Assembly (NCBI GenBank): GCA_004558305.1
Contig: SFDG01000104.1
Span: 1-5,591, forward strand
DNA length: 5,591 nucleotides
Direction of reading: 5' to 3'
Source: Phocaeicola plebeius
GTDB lineage: Bacteria > Bacteroidota > Bacteroidia > Bacteroidales > Bacteroidaceae
Shown here in pieces: positions 1 through 5,492 of this stretch. Positions within the stretch are counted from its first letter, which is position 1, and each line of letters starts with the position of its first letter. A program made the position numbers and the translations under genes. The notes beneath the pieces were generated by a model. It saw nothing but the letters and a program-made list of their open reading frames with translations, made no database searches and was not told where the DNA came from.

Positions 1-145
1 ACCCTCTAACAGAAAGAGAAAAAACAAGCACGGTTTCCGTGAAAGAATGGCCACCGCTAACGGTCGCCGAGTATTGGCTGCACGTCGCGCTAAGGGACGT
101 AAAAAACTGACAGTATCTGACGAATACAACGGAGTGAAGGCTTAA
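1..145 (+). CDS. rpmH: 50S ribosomal protein L34, 3' part (5' end outside window)
   Basis: L34 is a small, very basic protein of the large ribosomal subunit. Reading from base 2 gives 47 codons and a TAA stop at 143-145. The frame opens with PSNRKRKNKHGFRERM and continues through ATANGRRVLAARRAKGRKKL, the hallmark L34 core rich in Arg and Lys. The family is normally about 44-53 residues and starts with a short MKRTFQPS-like segment, so only about five N-terminal codons are missing. The C-terminal tail TVSDEYNGVKA is of the Bacteroidetes type. The gene is followed 27 nt later by a strong terminator, so it ends its own transcription unit and is not co-transcribed with the downstream genes except by readthrough. 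Identification is secure; only the start is unseen. Confidence 0.96.
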   Translation, partial: PSNRKRKNKHGFRERMATANGRRVLAARRAKGRKKLTVSDEYNGVKA

Positions 146-172
146 GCCGTGTGCGTTGGAAAAAAGATTCTG

Positions 173-215
173 AAAAAGCCGCAAAGGACTGGTGACAGTG
201 TTTTGCGGCTTTTTT
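173..215 (+). terminator. Rho-independent terminator of rpmH
   Basis: A perfect 13-bp stem pairs 173-185 (AAAAAGCCGCAAA) with 202-214 (TTTGCGGCTTTTT), and the 3' arm runs into a T tract at 210-215. The 16-nt loop can fold further: ACTG at 188-191 pairs with CAGT at 196-199 and closes a GTGA loop, which fits the stable GNRA tetraloop class. The A-rich 5' arm facing the T tract means the hairpin could also work on the minus strand, but no minus-strand gene lies close by on the right. The position just after the rpmH stop makes it the rpmH terminator. Confidence 0.9.
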
Positions 216-247
216 AGTGTATAGTTCAAAGGAAAGTTGTATCTTTG
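214..247 (+). promoter_or_regulatory. Bacteroidetes-type promoter for the PASTA-rluD-ddl operon
   Basis: TATCTTTG at 240-247 is an exact match to the Bacteroidetes housekeeping -7 consensus TAnnTTTG. The -33 box (consensus TTTG) is weak: the best candidate is TTAG at 214-217, 22 nt upstream, overlapping the T tract of the rpmH terminator. Transcription would start around 253-255, giving an AT-rich leader of only about 20 nt before the ATG at 274, with no Shine-Dalgarno sequence. That is normal for this phylum. The -7 box is convincing; the -33 assignment is tentative. Confidence 0.7.
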
Positions 248-273
248 CGTCCACATAATATACCTTAATATAT

Positions 274-918
274 ATGGTCACATTTAAAGAGTTTTTCTCG
301 TTCAAAGGCAACCGGTTCTTCTGGCTGAACCTCATCGCCATGGCGGTGGTGCTGGCAGGTGCTGTCTACGGCACATTGGTGGGATTGGATATCTATACCC
401 ACCACGGCGAATCGTTTGTGGTGCCCGATGTCAAGAACAAGCAGTGGGCACAGGCCGCCATCCTGCTGCGCGACAAGCATATGCAGGGAGTGATTATCGA
501 CTCGACCTACGTGAAAGGACTGCCTTCGGGCATTGTCATCGACCAGACACCGGCCGGCGGTGCACGAGTGAAGGAAGGCCGTACGGTCTACCTTACCGTG
601 AATACGAGCCGGGTACCGTTGGTGAAGATTCCCGATATCATCGACAACAGTTCCATGCGACAGGCAGCGGCCAAGCTGAAGTCCATGGGCTTCCGGCTGA
701 CCGAACCGGAGCTGATATCCGGGGAACAGGACTGGGTGTACGGCATCAAGTATATCGGCCGTGAACTCCAGGTCGGTGACGAGGTGCCCCGCGAAGCACT
801 GCTCACCCTGTGTGTAGGCGACACGCATGTACGCGACTCTCTGGCCATGGATTCGCTGAGCCTCCAGTTGGATGCTCCCGAAGGGGAAAAGGCAAAGGTA
901 GATGATTCCTGGTTCTAA
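274..918 (+). CDS. Membrane-anchored PASTA domain protein
   Basis: The 214-residue product has a short cytoplasmic N-terminus and one hydrophobic segment at about residues 16-38 (FFWLNLIAMAVVLAGAVYG), then a long extracytoplasmic part, so it is a single-pass, N-in protein. Two PASTA repeats follow. The first (about 47-111) has VPDV at 50-53, DQTPAGG at 90-96 and VKEGRTVYLTV at 99-109. The second (about 115-182) has KIPDI at 118-122 and a closing LTLCVG. PASTA domains elsewhere sit on Ser/Thr kinases or class A penicillin-binding proteins and bind peptidoglycan fragments or beta-lactams. No kinase or transpeptidase domain is present here. The tail (183-214) is polar and acidic. The start at 274 is about 20 nt from the predicted transcription start and places the membrane segment correctly. 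It is the first gene of the operon, 13 nt before rluD, with ddl two genes downstream, which suggests a role in envelope sensing or assembly. The domain call is firm; the role is inferred. Confidence 0.88.
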   Translation: MVTFKEFFSFKGNRFFWLNLIAMAVVLAGAVYGTLVGLDIYTHHGESFVVPDVKNKQWAQAAILLRDKHMQGVIIDSTYVKGLPSGIVIDQTPAGGARVKEGRTVYLTVNTSRVPLVKIPDIIDNSSMRQAAAKLKSMGFRLTEPELISGEQDWVYGIKYIGRELQVGDEVPREALLTLCVGDTHVRDSLAMDSLSLQLDAPEGEKAKVDDSWF

Positions 919-931
919 ACAGTCGACGGAG

Positions 932-2011
932 ATGGCAGAAGATTTTATCGACAACGATTTGCTGGACGACTCACTGGACGACCTCGAACCGACCGGAGGA
1001 CAGCCCGAACTCTACGAACACTTCCGGGTGGTTGTCGACAAGGGACAGGCACCGGTACGCATCGACAAGTACCTGTTCGAGCGCATCGTCAACGCTTCGC
1101 GCAACCGCATCCAGACGGCTGCCGATGCCGGCTACGTGATGGCTAATGGAAAGCCGGTAAAGAGCAGCTACAAGGTGAAGCCGCTGGATGTGCTGACGGT
1201 CATGATGGACCGCCCGCGCTATGAGAACGACATCATTCCCGAAGACATCCCCCTGGACATCGTTTACGAGGACGACGACCTGATGGTCATCAACAAGCCG
1301 GCCGGACTGGTGGTGCACCCGGGCTGTGGCAACTACCACGGCACACTGGTGAACGCCATTGCGTGGCATTTGCGCAACGTGCCCTCCTACGACCCCAACG
1401 ACCCTCAGGTGGGACTGGTCCACCGTATCGACAAGGACACTTCCGGTCTGCTCGTCGTGGCCAAGACACCCGATGCCAAGACCCATCTCGGCCTCCAGTT
1501 CTACAACAAGACCACCCAGCGGGAATACAACGCCCTGGTATGGGGCCTCCTGGAAGAAGACGAGGGGACCATCACCGGCAACATCGGACGCAACCCGAAA
1601 GACCGGATGCAGATGGCGGTTCTCTCCGACCCTACACAAGGCAAACATGCCGTCACCCACTACCAGGTGCTGGAACGCTTAGGATATGTCACCTTGGTCA
1701 AGTGCGTGCTCGAAACAGGACGCACCCACCAGATCCGTGTCCACATGAAGCACATCGGCCATGTCTTGTTCAACGACGAACGCTACGGCGGCCATGAAAT
1801 CCTGAAAGGGACCCATTTTAGTAAATATAAACAATTTGTCAATAACTGCTTCGACATCTGTCCCCGGCAGGCACTCCATGCCAAGACCCTCGGTTTCGTG
1901 CATCCCCGCACCGGACAGGAGATGTTCTTCACCTCCGAACTGCCCGACGACATGACACAACTGCTGGAACGGTGGCGGACCTATATCAGTAACAGAGAAC
2001 AAACAGTATGA
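932..2011 (+). CDS. rluD: RluD-type 23S rRNA pseudouridine synthase
   Basis: This enzyme isomerises uridine to pseudouridine in 23S rRNA; E. coli RluD modifies U1911, U1915 and U1917 of helix 69. From the ATG at 932 the product has 359 residues. An acidic N-terminal segment (MAEDFIDNDLLDDSLDDLEP) comes first, then an S4 RNA-binding domain at about 43-90 (VRIDKYLFERIVNASR onward), then the catalytic domain. Motif I is VINKPAGLVVHP at 119-130. Motif II is HRIDKDTSGLLVVAKT with catalytic Asp167. Motif III is RTHQIRVHMKHIGHVLFND from 264. An in-frame ATG at 902 would add ten residues and overlap the PASTA gene by 17 nt; I prefer 932 because the acidic segment begins there and no overlap is needed. 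E. coli RluD has 326 residues; the excess is the acidic N-terminus and an insertion near 288-305 (HEILKGTHFSKYKQFVNN). The stop overlaps the ddl start as ATGA. RluA/RluC paralogues share these motifs, so site specificity is inferred. Confidence 0.92.
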   Translation: MAEDFIDNDLLDDSLDDLEPTGGQPELYEHFRVVVDKGQAPVRIDKYLFERIVNASRNRIQTAADAGYVMANGKPVKSSYKVKPLDVLTVMMDRPRYENDIIPEDIPLDIVYEDDDLMVINKPAGLVVHPGCGNYHGTLVNAIAWHLRNVPSYDPNDPQVGLVHRIDKDTSGLLVVAKTPDAKTHLGLQFYNKTTQREYNALVWGLLEEDEGTITGNIGRNPKDRMQMAVLSDPTQGKHAVTHYQVLERLGYVTLVKCVLETGRTHQIRVHMKHIGHVLFNDERYGGHEILKGTHFSKYKQFVNNCFDICPRQALHAKTLGFVHPRTGQEMFFTSELPDDMTQLLERWRTYISNREQTV

Positions 2012-2988
2012 AACGTATCATTGCTATCATCGCCGGAGGCGACTCGTCCGAACACGAAGTCTCCCTGAAAAGCGCAGAAGGCATCTACTCCTTCATCGAC
2101 AAAGAGAAGTACGACCTCTATATCATTGAACTGAGCAAAAAGAGCTGGGAGGCATTGCTCCCCGACGGCTCCCGTGCTGCCGTGGACAAGAACGACTTCA
2201 GCTTCGTGGACCACGGACGCAAAGTAAAGCCGGACTTCGCCTACATCACCATCCACGGCACACCGGGCGAGAACGGCATCCTCCAGGGCTATTTCGAGCT
2301 GCTGGGCATTCCCTACTCTACTTGCAATGTACTGGTCTCGGCCCTTACATTCAGCAAGTTCACCCTGAACCTCTACCTGAAGGAATTCGGAGTGCGGGTG
2401 GCTGAGTCTATCCTGGTACACAAGCGCAACGGCATCAGCGACGAGGATGTCGTCGAGAAAATCGGCCTGCCCTGCTTCATCAAGCCCAACGACAGCGGCT
2501 CCAGCTTCGGCGTGACGAAGGTGAAGACCCGCGAACAGATACAGCCCGCCCTCGAAGCTGCCTTCCAGGAATCGGACGACGTGATGATCGAGGCCTTCAT
2601 GGACGGTATCGAACTGGCCAACGGCTGCTACAAGACGAAGGACAAGGAAGTAGTGCTGCCCATCACCGAAGTGGTGAGCAAGAACGAGTTCTTCGACTTC
2701 AACGCCAAGTACAACGGCGAAGTGACCGAAATCACCCCAGCCCGCCTCAGTCCCGAACTGACCCGTCGTGTGCAGCAGCTCACGTCTGCCGTCTACGACA
2801 TCCTGGGCTGCCGCGGCATTGTCCGTGTGGATTACATCATCACGGAAGGCGAGAAAATCAATATGCTGGAGATCAACACCACGCCGGGCATGACCGCCAC
2901 CAGCTTCATTCCCCAGCAGGTGCGTGCCGCCGGACTGGACATCAAGGAGGTGATGACCGACATCATCGAGGACCACTTCAACGAATGA
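2008..2988 (+). CDS. ddl: D-alanine--D-alanine ligase
   Basis: This cytoplasmic ATP-grasp ligase joins two D-alanines using ATP (EC 6.3.2.4), making the dipeptide that MurF adds to the peptidoglycan precursor. The 326-residue product is full length (E. coli DdlB has 306). The N-terminal substrate domain has GGDSSEHEVSL with Glu15, the residue that positions the first D-Ala in DdlB, and HGTPGENGILQGYFELLG from 83. ATP-grasp motifs follow: CFIKPNDSGSSFGVTKV from 156, EAFMDGIELANG from 195 and EITPA at 241-245. Metal and phosphate ligands are Arg273, Asp275, Glu288 and Asn290, within VRVDY and MLEINTTPGMT. The omega loop reads FFDFNAKY; its Tyr235 matches the DdlB Tyr that goes with D-Ala rather than D-lactate as second substrate, so no vancomycin-type change is seen. 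The start codon overlaps the rluD stop (ATGA, 2008-2011), implying translational coupling. Confidence 0.97.
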   Translation: MKRIIAIIAGGDSSEHEVSLKSAEGIYSFIDKEKYDLYIIELSKKSWEALLPDGSRAAVDKNDFSFVDHGRKVKPDFAYITIHGTPGENGILQGYFELLGIPYSTCNVLVSALTFSKFTLNLYLKEFGVRVAESILVHKRNGISDEDVVEKIGLPCFIKPNDSGSSFGVTKVKTREQIQPALEAAFQESDDVMIEAFMDGIELANGCYKTKDKEVVLPITEVVSKNEFFDFNAKYNGEVTEITPARLSPELTRRVQQLTSAVYDILGCRGIVRVDYIITEGEKINMLEINTTPGMTATSFIPQQVRAAGLDIKEVMTDIIEDHFNE

Positions 2989-3004
2989 CCATCAACTGCT
3001 TTCA

Positions 3005-4183
3005 ATGAACCCCCAAAACCCTTTTACCATGAATATACCTGCCGAATTTGACGAAATCCGTCCGTACAGCCCTGAAGAGCTGCCGCAAATCTATGAAGAA
3101 CTGCTGGCCGACCCGATGTTCCAGGCGGTCGTACAGCAAATCATCCCGAACGTACCACTGGAAGCCATCGGAGCCAAGCTCCGCCAGTGCCGTACCAACC
3201 TGGATGTCCAGAAAGCCTTCTTCCACCGCCTGCTGCACGACATCATGGACCGCTACAGCGACGGATTCGAGATGGATACATCGTCGCTGGCCGACCGGAC
3301 GAAGAACTACACCTTCATCTCGAACCACCGCGACATCGTACTCGACCCGGGCTTCCTCTCGGTGGGACTGATTGACAACCAGTTCCCCACGACCGTAGAG
3401 ATTGCCATCGGCGACAACCTGCTCATCTACCCCTGGATCAAGAAACTGGTACGGGTGAACAAGTCATTCATCGTACAGCGTGCCCTGACCATGCGCCAGA
3501 TGCTGGAAGCATCCGCCCGCATGTCGCGCTACATCCATTTCGCCATTGCCGAAAAGCACGAGAATATCTGGATTGCCCAGCGGGAGGGACGCGCGAAGGA
3601 CTCGAACGACCGCACCCAGGAGAGCGTGCTCAAGATGCTGGCCATGGGCGGTGAGGGCGATGTCATCGACCGTCTGCAAGCCCTGAACATCGTGCCCGTT
3701 GCCCTGTCCTACGAATACGATCCGTGCGATTTCCTCAAGGCGCAGGAGATGCAGCAGAAGCGCGACATCGAGGGGTTCAAGAAAAGCCGTCAGGACGACC
3801 TGGACAATATGCGGACCGGCATCTTCGGCTACAAAGGCCGCGTGCATTTCCAGACAGGAAACTGCCTGAACGAGGAACTGGACACCTTGCGCGGACTGCC
3901 TAAGACAGAACTCTTCACCCGGCTGGCACAGCTCATCGACCGGCAAATCCACCTGAACTACCGGATCTATCCGGGCAACTACGTGGCCTGCGACTTGCTG
4001 GAAGGCACTACCCGCTTTGCCGGGCATTACTCGGAAGCCGACCGCCAGCGGTTCGAGACCTACCTGCAACAGCGGCTGGAACTCATCAGCCTGCCGCAGA
4101 AAGACGAAGCATTCCTGCGCAGCTGCCTGCTGACCATGTATGCCAATCCGGCTCTGAACCACCAGAAAGCCCTCCTTGCATGA
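3005..4183 (+). CDS. PlsB/PlsC-type glycerolipid acyltransferase
   Basis: Probably transfers an acyl chain to (lyso)glycerol phosphate in phospholipid synthesis at the inner membrane; homologues are usually annotated as 1-acyl-sn-glycerol-3-phosphate acyltransferase. The longest product has 392 residues. Four acyltransferase blocks are visible in order: SNHRDIVLDPGFL from 106 (motif I, His108); GDNLLIYPWIKKLVRVNKSF from 136 (motif II, with the block continuing IVQR); WIAQREGRAKDSND from 189 (motif III, like the EGGRSRTG block of PlsB); and IVPVALSYEYDP from 229 (motif IV). The pattern of motifs II-IV looks closer to PlsB than to short PlsC enzymes. No convincing transmembrane helix is present, so membrane association would be peripheral. 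Motif I has five residues between His108 and Asp114 instead of the usual four. A second ATG at 3029 (MNIPAEFDEIRPY) may be the true start, since the conserved-looking sequence begins there. It lies 16 nt after ddl and its stop overlaps the next start as ATGA. The acyl donor and substrate are unknown. Confidence 0.85.
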   Translation: MNPQNPFTMNIPAEFDEIRPYSPEELPQIYEELLADPMFQAVVQQIIPNVPLEAIGAKLRQCRTNLDVQKAFFHRLLHDIMDRYSDGFEMDTSSLADRTKNYTFISNHRDIVLDPGFLSVGLIDNQFPTTVEIAIGDNLLIYPWIKKLVRVNKSFIVQRALTMRQMLEASARMSRYIHFAIAEKHENIWIAQREGRAKDSNDRTQESVLKMLAMGGEGDVIDRLQALNIVPVALSYEYDPCDFLKAQEMQQKRDIEGFKKSRQDDLDNMRTGIFGYKGRVHFQTGNCLNEELDTLRGLPKTELFTRLAQLIDRQIHLNYRIYPGNYVACDLLEGTTRFAGHYSEADRQRFETYLQQRLELISLPQKDEAFLRSCLLTMYANPALNHQKALLA

Positions 4184-4824
4184 GACGCTTCCTCCTTTTC
4201 CTGTCACTTCCTTGCCTGCTGTCGCTGGCAGCCTGCAAGGAAGACACGTATGTCTATCCCGATGTGCTGACCGAGTTCGTCTGCCTGCAGACCAATGAAC
4301 AGGGGAATGCTGCCCGGCTCATCACCGACGGCGGACAGACGCTGACCCTTGATGCCCGCAACCGGCACGACAGCCTGGCCTGCGACAGTGTCTACCGCAC
4401 CGTCAGCATGTACCTGCCGACAGGAGAAGGAACCGCCAAGCTCTACCAATGCCGGCTGGTCACCTCGCCCTTCCCGAAACCGGCCGACAAGTTCGTGAAA
4501 GGCATCCATACCGACCCGATTGATATCCAGAGCATCTGGCGGTCGGGCGACTACCTCAATATGATTCTGCTGGCCAAGGTGAAAATCTGGCCCCATTTCT
4601 ACCATTTCATCGATGAAGGCATCTCTCGTTCCTCCAACGACCATCGTACCCTACAGCTTCGCCTGTACCATCACCAGAATGCCGACGAGCCCGCCTTTAC
4701 TGAGCGGGTCTATCTGTCCGTTCCGTTATGGGCCTATCGCGACAGTCTTTCGGCAGGCGACTCGGTCCGGTTCTTCCTGAACACCTTTGAGGAAGGAGAA
4801 ACCTACAGAGAATTTGTTTATTAA
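4180..4824 (+). CDS. NigD-like lipoprotein
   Basis: The 214-residue product begins with a lipoprotein signal peptide: Arg2 and Arg3, a hydrophobic stretch to residue 16, then the lipobox LAAC with Cys19 as the lipidated residue. The next residues, KEDTY, fit the lysine-plus-acidic lipoprotein export signal known from Bacteroidetes, so the protein probably ends on the cell surface. The mature part looks like the two-domain NigD family of Bacteroidales: a small N-terminal domain (about 25-95) and a beta-rich C-terminal domain (about 110-205). The latter carries SIWRSGDYLNMILLAKVK near 118, then alternating strands (TLQLRLYHHQ, RVYLSVPLWAY, SVRFFLNTF), as in NigD C-terminal domains. Three cysteines remain after cleavage (35, 68, 91). 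The molecular function of NigD proteins is not established to my knowledge. The start overlaps the acyltransferase stop by ATGA. Family assignment is from pattern memory and somewhat less certain than the lipoprotein call. Confidence 0.8.
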   Translation: MRRFLLFLSLPCLLSLAACKEDTYVYPDVLTEFVCLQTNEQGNAARLITDGGQTLTLDARNRHDSLACDSVYRTVSMYLPTGEGTAKLYQCRLVTSPFPKPADKFVKGIHTDPIDIQSIWRSGDYLNMILLAKVKIWPHFYHFIDEGISRSSNDHRTLQLRLYHHQNADEPAFTERVYLSVPLWAYRDSLSAGDSVRFFLNTFEEGETYREFVY

Positions 4825-4846
4825 CCCATCCAACAACGCATCCATT

Positions 4847-5242
4847 ATGATCAAGACCCTTTATTTCATGTTCTTTGTCTGCGCCTTCCTCTTAGGAATG
4901 ATGGCGTGCAGCAAAGGGAAAGACAATTTCAGAAATCTCAGTGCCGACGAGTTCGAGCGACTCATCCAGGACGACCGTGTGCAGTGCGTCGATGTACGCA
5001 CCGTGGCCGAGTATAGCAAAGGCCATATTCCCGGCAGCCTGAACATCAACGTACTGGACGAACAGTTCCCGGCAGCCGTAGAAGAGTTGCTCGACCCGTC
5101 CCGTCCTGTCGCCGTGTATTGCAAGAGCGGCCGTCGCAGCCGCAATGCCGCCAGCATCCTGGTGAAGAAAGGCTACAAGGTCTATAACCTCGACAAAGGT
5201 TATGACAACTGGAAAGAGTTCGGAAAAGATACGGAACTCTGA
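4847..5242 (+). CDS. Exported rhodanese-like lipoprotein
   Basis: The product is a single rhodanese domain behind a lipoprotein signal peptide. Rhodaneses carry a persulfide on an active-site cysteine and move sulfur or reduce oxidised thiols; the partner here is unknown. From the ATG at 4847 it has 131 residues. Residues 2-20 are hydrophobic and end in MMAC with Cys21, a slightly irregular lipobox. The domain (about 30-128) shows CVDVRTVAEYSKGHIPGSLN from 47, catalytic Cys92 in the loop YCKSGRRSR, the helix NAASILVKKGY and the closing NLDKGYDNWKEFG block, so it looks intact and active. The frame is open back to an ATG at 4787, but that start would overlap the previous gene by 38 nt and bury the signal peptide, so 4847 is preferred (22-nt gap). 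Residues after Cys21 (SKGKDN) are not a clear surface signal; a periplasm-facing lipoprotein is more likely. It is the last gene of the operon; no terminator is evident after it. Confidence 0.9.
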   Translation: MIKTLYFMFFVCAFLLGMMACSKGKDNFRNLSADEFERLIQDDRVQCVDVRTVAEYSKGHIPGSLNINVLDEQFPAAVEELLDPSRPVAVYCKSGRRSRNAASILVKKGYKVYNLDKGYDNWKEFGKDTEL

Positions 5243-5369
5243 TTAGGGTTTACTGAAAATTCAGAAGGTCTGTGTTCCGCACAATAGGAATGGATGTTCC
5301 TCTCATGAGTTTTCACAAAATTTCGTTGGTTGATTTACGCATTTTGAGCCAAGATGACGTATCCGAACA
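5243..5369. other. Non-coding stretch between the rhodanese gene and transposase debris
   Basis: No gene is supported here. The sequence is AT-richer than the operon. It holds only weak inverted repeats: CTGAAAATTCAG at 5253-5264 (5-bp arms), TGTG/CACA at 5271-5283, and AGGAA/TTCCT at 5286-5301. None is followed by a T tract, so none is a convincing terminator for the operon. On the minus strand the IS982-like frame stays open to a TGA at 5313-5315, but the residues beyond 5369 (CSDTSSWLKMRKSTNEIL) do not look like transposase. The stretch may be decayed insertion-sequence DNA or an old intergenic region; I cannot tell. Confidence 0.5.
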
Positions 5370-5492
5370 TATGTTAGCTGTTTCAAAGAGGTCTAATTGC
5401 ATTTCCGCATTGATATAGCCTTTATCTCCAGATATGCTACAGTCATGATAACCCCGCCTGATATCCTTGAGGTAATTGATGTCATGCACTGA
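5370..5492 (-). pseudogene. IS982-family transposase remnant
   Basis: Read on the minus strand from 5492 down to 5370, the frame gives 41 codons beginning SVHDINYLKDIRRGYHD and ending QLDLFETANI, with GDKGYI between them. As I remember them, Bacteroides IS982-type transposases contain the string VHDINYLK, then GDKGYI (carrying the second catalytic Asp of the DDE triad), then LDLFETANIRLEVPYR. Only this central piece is present. Upstream, a TAG at 5493-5495 closes the frame and the sequence changes to another transposase. Downstream, the expected RLEVPYR block and the glutamate-containing RKRIET block are missing. It is therefore a broken fragment of roughly one seventh of a normal transposase and cannot be active. 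The direction is opposite to the operon. Confidence 0.7.

Noticed and set aside
254..273. Riboswitch or structured leader upstream of the PASTA gene
   Set aside because: The predicted leader is only about 20 nt and AT-rich, too short for an aptamer; the only strong hairpin nearby is the rpmH terminator.
90..341. Minus-strand 83-codon frame across the rpmH end, terminator and promoter
   Set aside because: It runs through a clear terminator and promoter, has no signal of its own, and gives low-complexity translation without a recognisable family.
1359..1797. Overlapping plus-strand frames inside rluD
   Set aside because: Both are alternate-frame shadows of the catalytic domain; they have compositional bias (Pro, Arg, Ser, Thr) and no family features, while the rluD frame carries all pseudouridine synthase motifs.
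2692..2715. Vancomycin-resistance type change in Ddl (D-Ala-D-Lac ligase)
   Set aside because: The omega loop reads FFDFNAKY with the tyrosine typical of D-Ala-D-Ala ligases, and there are no van-type neighbours.
1981..2976. Long minus-strand open frame opposite ddl (331 codons)
   Set aside because: It mirrors ddl almost exactly. Its length follows from the GC-rich third positions of ddl, and the translation shows no recognisable domain. Similar antisense frames lie opposite the other genes (265-954, 971-1660, 3464-4207, 4204-4644) and were dismissed for the same reason.
5243..5310. Terminator for the operon or an IS terminal inverted repeat
   Set aside because: The small palindromes (for example CTGAAAATTCAG at 5253-5264) have 4-5 bp arms and no T tract, and I could not find a matching partner repeat in the window that would mark an IS end.
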